A stretch of 64,000 bases of DNA from assembly GCA_964020975.1 (NCBI GenBank), contig OZ026612.1, forward strand, positions 136,654,763 to 136,718,762, in the 5' to 3' direction. The notes beneath the pieces are model-generated. The model was not told the origin of the DNA, ran no database searches, and saw only the letters and a list, made by a program, of their open reading frames with translations. Positions 35,996 to 47,518 of the stretch are shown piece after piece. A program made the translations under genes and the position numbers. Origin of the DNA: Hermodice carunculata (lineage: Eukaryota > Annelida > Polychaeta > Eunicida > Amphinomidae). Positions within the stretch are counted from its first letter, which is position 1, and every line of letters begins with the position of its first letter.

Positions 35996-38280
35996 CATAC
36001 ATATATATACATACATACATACATTTCATTGCCAACCTCTATTCAGATCGTTCAAAAAAGGCAAGTTATGTATGATTACGATGTGACAAATCTAAAGCTC
36101 AACATGTAAATGAATCAAACCAACTTTTAAATTATATAAGTTTTGCTTTGCTGTAATAATAGTTTTCACTGACGCCATTTTCCCTCCCATTAAAACACAA
36201 CTTTTCCCATCTCTCCGTGACTGTTCTGGCGCACAGTTTCCCTATACAGTATATCAATCGAAGAAAAAAAAGTTTTAGCATCAAACAAAGTAGCCTTATC
36301 GAGCGCAAGGTTGAGTGAGTACAGCACTGAGTGATAGGTCATTCAAAACGTGAACTGAAAATGTCGACAGTCTCAGCATGGCAATGTTTACAAACATCCA
36401 CTTCTCGCTCGGATCCATGACCTAGATCTTGATTCATCTCAGAATCCCACAATCAATTGAACGCAATCAATAAAGCAGACCAAGTGACATACAATAACAA
36501 CTCAGTATAAGACTTCAAAACACACATCAAGTTTAATTTGTGAGCAATGCATTGATATTCATAAGCATGTGCTCGTGATGAGCGACATTGCCATAATGTT
36601 CATGTGATGGTCAACATGGCAATGACCACATGGATACCACATTGATGCGATGACACCGCAAGTGGCAGGGAACCTGTCAAATTTTATACAAACACATCTT
36701 CGCTCGTGTAAAATACACAATATAAAACAACGAAATATGAACAAGAGGGCTGTGTGAACAGCCCGTGCCTCAGCTGATCTTGACATTCATCACACTTGCA
36801 GCTCTATGAACTTGGGAAAGGATCAAGGACACCATGCGCTGAGTAAGTCTGAACTTTATAGAAGAACACTTACATGTGCAACATCGAAGTTCAAGTAGTT
36901 CTCAAGTTATAATGAAGAGTAAAATTCATGTACGTTGCACTGTGACCATACAAACGAGGTCAAGGTCATTTATGTACTGTCTCAGCATGACCTTCATACA
37001 GAATAATTAACATGTTTAGCTAACTCAAAACAGATCTCAAGTTATCAAGTAAACAGTAAATTTCGTGTCAGTTGTCCTGTGGATTAGCATTAGAATGCCC
37101 ATTGACTTACAAGGTTTTTTAAGATTTGTCCAAAAAAAAGAACAAAAAAATTCATTAAAAATAAAAAAATCACTGGAGCATGAACATTTGAACAAAATTG
37201 GTAGAAACCCACCCAACATATATTGCCACCAAGTTTGAAGTTTATCTGGATGACGGTTTTGGAGAAGAAGGCGAAAAAGTGAATTAGCATTAGAATGCCC
37301 AATGACTTCCATAGTAATCAATAGGAAAGCTGCATTGACCGACAAGTACCAGAATTGAAAAAATCCTTAAAAATCAGGAATCCACAGCATTCCCACATAG
37401 TGAACAATTTTGTTTGACCCTTCTACAAGGAACATATCCGCCATGTTTCAGCTTAATCTGAGAGACAGCGCTGGAGAAGAAGTTGAAAATAGCTATATCA
37501 CACAAAAATTCATAAAAAAAATAGAAAAAAACTGCAGCGCCACCTGGTGAACAAATTAAGAACTACAAGTCCCAGGGAGTGTTCCTGTGTGATATCAAAG
37601 CAATTGGGTGAGCGGTTTCAGAGAAGAAGATTTTTTAAGATTTCACCCAAAAATGAACAAAAAAATTCATAAAAAATCCAAAAATCACTAGACCGTGACC
37701 ATTTGAACAAACTTGGTAGAGACCCACCCAAGGTACATTGCCACCAAGTTTGAAGTTAATCTGGATGACAGTTTTGGAGAAGAAGGCGAAAATGTGAATT
37801 AGCATTAGAATGCCCATTGACTTCCATAGTAATCCATAGGAAAGCTGCATTTACCGATAAGTACCCGAATTGAAAAAATCATATAAAATCAGGAATCTGC
37901 AGCATTCCCACATAGTGAACAACTTTGTTTGAGTCTTCTACAAGGAACATATCCACCATGTTTCAGCTTAATCTGAGTGATGGTTCTGGAGAAGAAGTCG
38001 TAAATAGCTATAACACACAAAAATTCATAAAAAATAAGAAAAAAATTGCAGCGCCACCTAGTGAACAAATTAAGAACTACAAGTCCCAGGGAGTGTTCCT
38101 GTGTGATATCAAAGGAATTGGGTGAGCGGTTTCGGAGAAGAAGATTTTTTAAGATTTACCCAAAAAAGAACAAAAAAATTCATAAAAAATCCAAAAATCA
38201 CTAGACCGTGACCATTTGTAGAAACTTGGTAGAGACCCACCCAAGGCACACCTGCACCAAGTTTGACGTGGATCTGGCTG
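35765..38280. repeat. 2.5-kb tandem duplication, second copy
   Basis: Partner of 33232-35764. It holds the end of E2, spacer S2 (35866-36741, with a shorter TA array at 35923-36020) and E3. Near identity of both single-copy spacer and element interiors, with the TA array differing by only 8 bp, indicates a recent event, or possibly an assembly artefact. Confidence 0.9.
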
Positions 38281-38393
38281 ACGGTTTTTGAGAAGAAGTC
38301 GAAAATGTGAATTGTGGACGACGGACGGACGGACGACGGACGGACGATGGACACTCACAAAACCTCAGCTGACTGACAAGTCAGCTGAGGTAA
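36742..38393 (+). mobile_element. F1 element E3, with empty-site counterpart, 1.65 kb
   Basis: The left flank cgaaatatgaa and right flank aaacacactcttacttg are contiguous in reverse complement at 31018-31045, where the site reads cgaaatatg, five A, cacgcac. Comparing the two defines an element from CAAGAGGGCTG to GTCAGCTGAGGTAA inserted inside the A5 run (T5 on the minus strand), with no duplication beyond the ambiguity of the A-run. CTCF-like blocks are at 37535 and 38049 (the second reads gcgccacctagtgaac). No coding capacity. Confidence 0.9.
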
Positions 38394-38394
38394 A

Positions 38395-38760
38395 AACACA
38401 CTCTTACTTGTGAAACTACCGAGTAATCCTCAAGTCTTCTTCTGGTTCCACCGATGGAACTTGAATATTCAAACAGAGTGCGGCAGGGAATTCCTGGACA
38501 ATGTCATTTGGGTCATTTACATACAGATCTCGCGCATGCGTACATCTTATGTTTTCCGTCTGAGCCGGCTTTTCGTCTGCTTGTGCGACCAAGAAAATTT
38601 AAATTACGCTACTCACAGCGAAAAGAAACGTGCCCCAGCCGCGCGTGACAAAATAAGACAGACACACACAGTTTCCATCGGTGTTGAAAATATGGAGCGA
38701 TAGCGGGTTGTAAAAGAAGGGCAAGGTCAGCCTTGGGCGAGCAAGTGATGATGATGTAGC
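38395..38760 (-). promoter_or_regulatory. Right arm A' and candidate CpG-richer promoter/first exon (minus strand)
   Basis: 38395-38452 is the inverted copy of 30973-31030 and keeps the donor caa|GTAAGAGTG reading leftward. Upstream on the minus strand (38456-38760) CG dinucleotides are frequent (for example cacgcgcggctggggcacg) and an NRF1-like GCGCATGCGT occurs near 38527. This would be a promoter and non-coding first exon of a gene running leftward, but no transcript evidence or second exon is visible. Confidence 0.35.
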
Positions 38761-40015
38761 TACATTCATTCTGAACAGGTCTGACGTTCAGAGCTGTTCC
38801 CAATTGTCGCACGTGCCGGAAAAAAAAAAAATCAAAGATCACAGGAGCCGCCCATTTCTTTGAAGTCGTTATATTCAAGTCGTCATGGATACTTGATCAG
38901 TCGTGTTTGTAATCAATTGAGATTGAATCCGAATATCATTATCATATTATAACCGCTCCAGCTTGATGAAGTTTTCTTTTCTTTTTCTTTTTTGGGGGGG
39001 GGGGGGTAAGAGTGTCTAGGTAATCAAATTCATGGGACAAAAGTGCCTTTAATTAAGATCAGTAAAGACGACGGCAACTTCAGTGACTAAGAGAGAGAAA
39101 AAACAACAAACAAATGGGCATATTATCTACGTTTCCCGCTAACTTCGAGATAAAATTTTGTCTGCATCGGCAGCTCTTGACTGCACATATTGCGAGGAAG
39201 ACGTGCCCGCGACCTCCGCTACTTATCAAGCTGTTATTGTCTACGATGTCAAAGATTTATGTTATTCTATTCGTCATCAATTTTCCTAGGGGCACCATAA
39301 AATTTTCTCATGAACTTGACTTTATCAGTTCTGTATTTCTATAAGATTGTGCAAGGTATAATGTGTGAGTTTCTTTCTTAAGACATTTGTCTGCATGCCA
39401 CTTGTGTGGGAAGTTGCAATACGTTGTTCAGAGCCTCGTCCGACAGAGAATTTTACCAACATTTCTCGACGACAATATAACGAATTTATTTTGAAAAATT
39501 AGAAAGAATTGTACTTGTAATTTCACATTGCTGTGTACCACACTAGCCAAATGCATTTGCAATGGATTAGAACAAGCTTTGAACGTTGTCACCATTGACA
39601 GAACGGTATACTGCACAACGGTCTGAACGGGTCCTCGGGTGTCACACTGTGTTCGGTATAATGGCACATGCGACATGAAAATTTGATGAGGAACTGTACG
39701 TTTCGAAACATAAAATTTATTATACAAAGAAGCCTCATTCTCTCACTCTTTCGGTCACTGCTTCAGCCATATCTATCTGCTATTATCGGTCGCGACCGTA
39801 TACATTCTCCGAAAACACGCACACACAAGTCCAACTAAATAACATCCCATTTTTCTGCACATGCTTCCAGCACAGAATTATCTATCGTTCTTTCTTGTAA
39901 GTCATATGCAGAACAAAAGTTGATGTACATAAACTTAAGGTATCAACAATTTTTTCCAAACAAAACATTTTAGTCAAGTAATTCAGAATTTCATCTGGTC
40001 CTTTCTAGATCTGCT
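38761..40015. other. Low-repeat, CpG-richer sequence; no gene called
   Basis: Contains a T/G homopolymer junction (38988-39006) and scattered short frames (39114-39344 plus, 39428-39727 minus) without domains. No dispersed-repeat match was found, unlike most of the window. Confidence 0.4.
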
Positions 40016-40222
40016 GTGGGTTTTGTGTGTGTGTGTGTGTGTGTGTGTTTTGTTTGTTTGTTTTTTTTGTTGTTGTTTGTTTGTTTTGTTTTGTTTTTGT
40101 TTTTTTTTTCTTGTTTTTTGTTTTGTTTTTTGTTTGTTTTGTTTTTGTTTTGTTTTGTTTTGTTTTGTTGTTTTTTTTGTTTTTCTTTTGTTTTGTTTGT
40201 TTGTTTTGTTTGTTTTTTATCT
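40016..40222. repeat. (GT)n and TTTTG/TTTG low-complexity tract
   Basis: About eleven GT units pass into 170 bp built only of T and G with a few C (TTTTG-type units). All frames here are low-complexity by-products. Confidence 0.95.
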
Positions 40223-40506
40223 CGCATTTTTATTTTGGTAATTTGCGATGAAAAAAAAAAAATACTGAGGATTTCAAATGTATCATACCATGATGCAAAC
40301 TCAAAATATATGATTGCTTAATTGCATTGGAACAATCTACTATAGTGTAGAGTTGGTAGGAACACCGCGAGGAAAATTATTCAGACGATAATATTGACAA
40401 GATCTAAGAAGAGAAAGAGAGAAAAAATGAAATACAGATTTTGATTTGTTACGAATGCAGTGCATCGTCAATAAAACAAACATCCTAAAACAAAATTTTT
40501 GGTAGG

Positions 40507-40698
<192 letters not shown>

Positions 40699-40739
40699 GA
40701 TAAGCATGAAGATAGTGTTTTGCTCACTGTAACCAAGGA

Positions 40740-40925
40740 GAAGGGGGGGGGGGTTCGGTACGCTGGTACAGGTAATTATTCTTCTAGAGTACGCAGTACG
40801 GAAAATAAAAATCTTTCAAAATTTTGGATAGTACGAAGTACGTAAAACAAGACGGCTTCCAGTACGGGAAATAAATAAAAAAAAAAAAACAGTACGCCAG
40901 TACGAGAAACCCCTTACCGACCCTC
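40740..40925. repeat. AGTACG-rich patch
   Basis: A G-run (40744-40753) is followed by irregularly spaced AGTACG or GTACG words, for example agtacgcagtacgg, agtacgaagtacgt, cagtacgggaaa and cagtacgccagtacgag. Eight or more occurrences in about 160 bp, within A-rich text. Confidence 0.7.
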
Positions 40926-43264
40926 AAGGACGGCTTTTTCTACCATCTTTGCTGTAACATTAATAACCAATGGAACGGAGGTACCTGCATCCTAGAACTG
41001 CTGGTACCAAATTATAGACAAATCTTGAAATTGGAAACGACATTTGTTTCACTGCATAAAAATTTAGTTTCCTGAGATTTGAGGTCAATATGTTCCAAGT
41101 TGAATCTGTATTTGCAGTGAACGGTGAAGATGACAATCATGTGTTATTGTTTGCGACCATGTGTGTTCTCATTTGCTCGTTTTCCACACTTATGTAATCT
41201 AACGCAAACAAATATGTCTATCAAAATATATACCAATTGAACACAAACACAATCCATAGCAAACGATCGCGACTTGAATTTATAAAAACATGCACAAGTT
41301 TAGCGTCAAAATGAACACCATACATAAAAGCTTTATTTGCTGTTTTTCGTCAATAAATGTGTCAAACATTGTCATTGACACCGGAACATTATGTAAGACT
41401 GCATGCCGTCGTCTTCAAGTTCGATGCGAAGGCCGTAGGCTTGAACAAACAACATAGGCACCGATGAGCGTACAAACTCGTCCATTTATCATTGAGTCTT
41501 GCGATACGAACATGCATGATTAAAATATGATCAAGCACAGTTAATGACATGAAAAATTCTATTCTCGTTGACGACCCAAAAAATAGTGGTATTTCACAGT
41601 TTCACTCTGTCTCCGCAGACGGCTCTGCAAGCACGTGGAGATTGCATGCAATTGTGCTTTGCTCTCGCATTATAGCGTACGCCACGTGACCGGCGAGAGC
41701 CAACTGGTTCTAAATATATCTCTCATCAGCGAGGAATTGCCCTAGAACCGTTGTGCATGGCCGAATGCCGTTACAAACAACACTTGCATGGTCGAATGTA
41801 AAAACTCTCTCTTGCCGCCAAAATATCATGTTTATTGACCAAAACGAAGGCACAACGGTCCTTCGACGCATGATTAGTGATGAATTACGTGGATAGGTAC
41901 GTGTATGAAATATGGCGGAATGCAACTTTAAAGCACTTACATATTGTTATTGCGCCAAAACAGCATACTTGCACAAGACTTGTAAGGGGAAGTGATAACT
42001 TGATTACATTTTCTCGTGGACTTTTTAGATCACTGTAACAAATGCTCAATGGATTTTTTCCGTCTGATGCATCTTTGGACGTGTTCAGACTGGTAACTGT
42101 CTGGATATGCAAAAACCTATGGAGAGCCTCATTGAGCTGACAAAAGTTCGGTGTTCACAGAATTGAGGTCACATTCACCCACGAATACAAGCAAGATACG
42201 GAACTTCTTTTAACAGAAAGGTCCTGATAATGTGCATAGATCGATAAAGAATATCTACATTTTACATCAGCAATGAGCAGTAATACCAGTGTTACCATTA
42301 AGAGCACAAATGAAAGAAAATAACTTGCACCTTTTTAAAATCTGTTTCTTGTTTGCACCAGAATACATACGTTCGCCGGATGACATATTCTCACAGTTAG
42401 GCTTTTTCAGCTAACAGTTAGGCATTTTCAGCAATTGTGACCAGTGGTGACAGAGTATTTTCTCTTATTAAACCCTTCAGGTATCAGTCTTGTTTATTTT
42501 GCCGATATCAAATGTTAAGAATAAAGTCTTGTCACAAATCAGGACTATTAACACGACAGGAATAGTTCCTGGTTTTCAAATATTGAACTTTTTAGGTCTA
42601 CTATGTACAATGTACATGAGAGGGGGTCTCCTTACGGAGCCCCACCTAAAAAGGAATTCTTCAATGTTTCTGTGTATTTTAAAAGTCGGTCGTGACAAGA
42701 GCAGACATGGAGAGTGTAGAGGTTGGCTACATGATGTCTGGCATTGATGATATATAAATGTTGCGCGACATCTGGTTTTTTAAGATCAATGGCTATACAG
42801 TGTGAATATCAATGTCCAATCTCAAGTGTTTCTGGAAAGGTTATGCATGAGATACACTAAACAGATTTTATTCATACATTCTGTCTGTGACACCAAAAAT
42901 GTGTCTAAATCATCAACACTCCTAATTTTCATTCCTGTTATACTTCTCGGGGTTGTAGGGTTTGTTTCTACAATTAACGCAACCAAGTTTTAATGGTGCA
43001 TTATTTTTTCCAGGCCATTAGGAGTGCAAATACACCATCTGACAATTTGTTTCCTTGATTTCTCTCAGTCAATACCAGACCTTTCGCTTGGAACTCTTTC
43101 AATTTTTCTGAATGAATTTTCTGTTTCAATTATTGGAGCAAAAAGTATAACACATTTTACTGATCTTGACCCACCTACCTCAACAACTGGCACAGTGCCA
43201 AATTTCTCATTTTTTCCTTTCAGATCCCAGGCAAGAGAAAAATTGGATAAAACTCCCTTGTAAT
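40926..43264. other. Low-repeat, CpG-richer stretch with an E-box; no gene called
   Basis: 41590-41900 is relatively CG-rich and contains gccacgtgaccggcgagagc (about 41682), a CACGTGAC E-box of USF/MiT-TFE type. Frames at 41710-41925 and 41885-42112 (minus) and 42490-42993 (plus) show no recognised domain. It could hold a promoter or a divergent gene whose exons I do not recognise. Confidence 0.35.
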
Positions 43265-43485
43265 TGTAAGCCCAGCGTGAGCTTGATCTTGAGGTCAAGG
43301 TCACCCATAAACAATCCCAGCCTAGTTTTGTCCTAGATGCATACTTTGACCACCTAGCTTTGAAGGCAATTGAACAATGATGTGTAAAGTTATTGTCCAG
43401 AAACAAAAATGGATGGACGGACAGACAGACGGACCAGTTGATTACTATGGGGCTCCTGCACTATGATGTCGGGCCCTAAAAATAG
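43265..43485. repeat. Short GGTCA-family copy with terminal hairpin
   Basis: ttgaggtcaaggtcacccat (43291), caatcccagcctagtttt, the tail ggatggacggacagacagac, and an end hairpin TGGGGCTCC ... GTCGGGCCCTA (about 43449-43480). This is a single-monomer relative of F2. Confidence 0.7.
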
Positions 43486-45556
43486 ACTGTAATGTCATTT
43501 GTGCAACCATGTATATGTTGTCTGTCAACACCCAATGCATGTTGCACAAATGCAAGTCACGGTAAATTTTAGATATCCTAAAAATGTATAATCGATACAG
43601 ATAATTCCACTCTAACTTGTAGCTTGTACGTTTTAGACAAAATGACAGGAATTGCTGTTGAACAAAATCTTCTTTTCTAGTTCTATTTATTATGCTTCAA
43701 TGTTGAAGTGTGCACATTTGGGATTCTTACAGGCATCAATTATTCCCGTATACATGTACGTGAATGCAAATTTTTGTTGACCATATACATATGCATGTAT
43801 ATGTACATGTATGTGTGTTTTATGAAATCAAGTTTCCATATGCATAGCAATTAATTATTCAAGTCAGTTTCGAGAGCATGTTTCAAATTATACAGTTAAG
43901 CCTTGTCCTTTACTTCACAGATGAAATTCATAACATTTTCAACAATATCACACCATTTCGACTGTATGAATAGACACATCACAAGTTCTTTGATGTCACA
44001 TGTTTGCTTATGTGGATTATGAAATTGTCAGTTGTTGCCCATAAGTGGACTAAATGTCAATGTGAATACTGTCTGGTCCCAAACAGTGTACATAGACAAA
44101 CAAAGCTGGTATTATAACATGAGACTTGCTTCACTTTACAGGCAGACATTATGTAGTTTACTCATGTCCTTGTGTTTCAACAGCTGAAAATGTATTAGTG
44201 GACACGATAAAAGCAGTATGGTAAAATAGAATAAAAAGACTGTCTCCATCCTTTCCAGAACAAAACAGCACTGTCATTAATTCTCTGCACTGCACTTATA
44301 AACATACTGACATACAGTTTGATAGCCTCCCAAATTTTGTATGTTACATCATCCTCACATGTGGATTTTTACTGTGTTTTCACAACAGGTTTTTACCTGT
44401 CTGGGGCACAAAGAGTTAAGTGACAATGAGCATCCATCACACGCAATCAAAGCAAAAGCATAAATATTGATGCCTCCTCCCCTCAGTCTGTACACACCTG
44501 GTCCGTGTGGTCCCCTCACTGCCATACTCCACTGGCTCACATTAAGTTGTCACAACCAATAACCCTGGCCACATCACCCACTGACACAACCCCACTCCTC
44601 CCAGGACAAACTCAATTAACCAGCCTCTACTGTCACACACTATCTGCCCTGACAAAGCAGCAGCTATATGGGCCATGCAATATGCAACAATAAAAGGGGC
44701 AGCTTCAGATTTATCATTGGTAACAGATTATCTTTGAACTTAACTTAGTGTATGTGAGATTGTACTCGCTATAACATATAAAATACATTTCATCCAGATG
44801 GCACTACATGTTTAGAAAATGCATGTAGGCTGTAGCATCAGTGTAAAACTTTTCATATATGTATATCTTTAAAACTGTATTGTCGTTCAGCCAGTTTTCA
44901 GAGCATCTCAGTTTTCGTGGTACTGACTTTGAGCCTGATTGTCCTGATGTCAGAAATAATTTCTAATCAAAACAGCATTGAAAAATATCAATTATGCTTA
45001 CAAACTGCCAATATTGAACAAATTAAACTGTGAACATACTGGGCAGTCAGGCATTGACTAAAATCATTCAGCAAGTGCCACAAAAACTGACATGCTACTA
45101 ATACTGGCTTCAGGAGCATCCTAATTTTGGTAGATTTTTTCTTTCTTTTTTCTAACACATATTCTTTTTTCATACCAAAGCTTTGCATTTACAAGCAAAA
45201 CTTCACACATTTACCCAATTCATCAATTACCACATTCATATTTATTCATAAATTATTATGTAGGTTGTCTTTGCTGAATATTTAGGAGCCGCTACTCACA
45301 GAGACATGTACGGGTACAGGCTCCAAAACATATCCTGAGTAGTCACCCGCTGAAGACCCTTCAATTTATCTGGGCTAATACAGCCTATGTCAAAATTCTA
45401 CAGAACCTGAGAGAGCAATATGGACAAGAGTATTTCCATATGTATACAGGATATAGGTTAGACATGCAGTGTCAGCTTGGCTTATGAAGAGTCAAGATTT
45501 TTGGACTGTGGAATAGGGTAACGACTACTAGGAAGTGGTTCTGGACAAAAAGACAC
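43486..45556. other. AT-rich sequence, nothing recognised
   Basis: No gene, tandem repeat or element end supported. Short frames at 44355-44693 overlap on opposite strands. Confidence 0.4.
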
Positions 45557-45600
<44 letters not shown>

Positions 45601-45910
45601 TCAACCATTCTTCATGTACAATATAACCTAACCTATACAGATCACAAAATATTATAGACCAATTCAGAAAGTTACCCACCTGATCTTTATAGTTTCAAAA
45701 AAGCCACTGTGTATGTACATCGTGAGGAACACAAGTCCTGGGAAATTTTAATTGACAGCAAACATTTTCTTTGATATGCAATTGGACTCTTTCAAGATAA
45801 TCTTTTCTCTCCTGGAAGCCTAATCACTTTGATACCAGGTGATGAGTTCATTCTTCATGTACAACACAAGTAAACCTGAAGGTCACAAAGTATCACATAT
45901 CAATTCAGAA
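45557..45910. repeat. (TA)n microsatellite and a diverged direct repeat
   Basis: A TA array of about 20 units (45557-45597). A phrase attcttcatgtacaatataa, agatcacaaaatattat, caattcagaaa (45608-45670) recurs in diverged form at 45852-45912, about 245 bp apart. Confidence 0.6.
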
Positions 45911-46264
45911 ATTTATCAACATAATCTAAATAATATATGATAGCCTCTACAAATGCCAAATAACCACTTTCAATATGCCACATTGGTCAATGCAAGAAGT
46001 AGTACCATGATATTTTTTGCAACTATCCTGTTTTATGTGAAGGGAATTGGCTTTGATTTTCATCATTTTTCAGATGTACATTTTATTGCCTAGGGGCAAA
46101 AAAATCAGAATTTTTATTGAGCTGTGTAAGTGCACTCAGCAAGTTTAAATCTAGACCAGCAAGTTCAGACTGGGTTCATGGCAAGTCAAGTATCAAGTCT
46201 TGTACTTTAATCATTGCACACATTCAAAAATGGACATTAAATCAACAATGTTGGAACTCCTTAA

Positions 46265-46790
46265 GACCTCTTGGCCATGGTGAAAATATGGTGACCTTGA
46301 AAATGGGTCAATGTCCCTAAACGTTTGAATTAGCCAAGCACCCAATGATATAGATTCTACAGTACAAGTTTCATGATAGTAGTTCAATTTGTTAAACAGT
46401 TATAGTGTCTTTATACTGTGTCTACAAGGTTAAAACAAGGATGAACCCTGGTGACATCAAACAAGGTCACCGTCACTGAACATTTAACTGAGCCATGCTG
46501 CAAATGTGAGGTTTCTTTAGTTCAAGTTTCAAGTTTCAAGTTTCACGATAGCAGCTTCATTCATTTATTCAAAGTGTTATTGCATGTATCCATGGCAGTA
46601 AAGACAAGATGACTTCTGTTGACCTTGAAAATAGGTCAAAGTTGCTGAATGTTTTACTTCAGTGCCCTATAAGATGCTTTTACAGTTTCATATTGGTAGC
46701 TTTATTTCTTACAGAGTCATTGCATCTGCAAGGGTACCAGGTAACTAGATAGACACACAGACACATATCCACAAAACTTATTTTGCTGCA
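46265..46790. repeat. GGTCA-type repeat, three diverged monomers
   Basis: Monomers with gtgaccttgaaaatgggtca (46290), ggtgacatcaaacaaggtca (46449) and gttgaccttgaaaataggtc (46618), separated by phrases about tacagtacaagtttcatgat. It ends near gatagacacacagacacata. The tail is not of the GGACGGAC type. Confidence 0.65.
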
Positions 46791-46854
46791 CATGAACTTA
46801 GTGACTTGATTGCATCCCATGGACAAAATTAAGTCTCTAAGCTGCCTACAAGAA

Positions 46855-47398
46855 TAAGAGACTCTTCTTCAATGATCACTGCCCACACTATTACAAATGT
46901 TAGCAATTTCATTTCTAAAGTTGGGGTCATTTCTGTGGCAGACCATCTTATGAATTTTATAGTTCTAGACTCAAACAGCCAAAAGGCTCACCACCACCAT
47001 ATCATATCTAGAATTTTTAAATGTTTGAATACAGATGATTTTTTTTTATTCACATGCAGTTCCCTGGGATGTTATGGAGGGTTTACATTCTATCAATGAT
47101 ACTTGACGCTCCTAAACAAAAGATCACAGTATAGTGACAAGATCAAAAGAATAAAGTATCTTAGAGATCAACAGACCAAACAAACCTGATGACTGTCAAA
47201 GTTAAAAAAGATGAAGAGTAAAATGAGGAGAAAGGTTACTTCTGTTGTTTGCAGGGCAAACCTTGACAATTATACACCATCAGTTGCTGAAAATCCAGGA
47301 AATAGTAGAGAGATGTGGCATATCATGAAAGAATTACTACCAAAATGTGCCAAAAACAATACCCCTTACTCACTTATTTATAATATTATGGTCTTCAA
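46855..47398 (+). mobile_element. LINE fragment: endonuclease C-terminus and linker
   Basis: In the plus frame from 46872, the text ITNVSNFISKVGVISVADHL then MNFIVLDSN..KAHHHHIISRIFKCLNTDDFF matches the layout of the last part of a Jockey/CR1/L2-type endonuclease (the SDH box, here ADH) and the conserved R-FK-fn--F that follows it. After frame breaks, 47211-47400 reads as the linker before the reverse transcriptase (KMRRKVTSVVCRANLDNYTP, then MWHIMKELLPKCAKN). The reverse transcriptase is missing and the piece ends at the palindrome region near 47400. Decayed and 5'-truncated. Confidence 0.6.
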
Positions 47399-47518
47399 TT
47401 TCCCTTGAGGCAGGCCGTCTGGTTTCCCTTGAGGCAGGCATTGGGTGTTTGCCTGCCTGCGTGCCTGATCACCCAAGTGCGAAGCACACCGGTGATCAGG
47501 TGGGTAGGCAGGCAAACA
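47399..47518. repeat. 17-bp direct repeat followed by a 71-nt near-perfect palindrome
   Basis: tttcccttgaggcaggc occurs twice, 28 bp apart (47399 and 47424). Next, 47447-47517 is an inverted repeat of 27 bp per arm, GTTTGCCTGCCT then GCCTGATCACC against GGTGATCAGG then AGGCAGGCAAAC, with about three mispairs and a 17-nt loop. The loop itself contains a small perfect hairpin, GTGC GAA GCAC. It is much more GC-rich than its surroundings. Function unknown; it could be a foldback element or a structured RNA gene. Confidence 0.85.

Noticed and set aside
34026-36786. Two identical 75-codon minus-strand frames as a duplicated gene
   Set aside because: They are the inverted arm B running into the F1 element. 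The third copy at 31 kb differs at its end, and there is no protein feature.
43024-43406. Opposed frames at 43.0-43.4 kb as a gene
   Set aside because: The 3' half is a GGTCA-family repeat, and both strands are open over the same interval without domains.
47447-47517. tRNA or tRNA-derived structure
   Set aside because: It folds as one long hairpin. No cloverleaf, no B-box GGTTCGANTCC.
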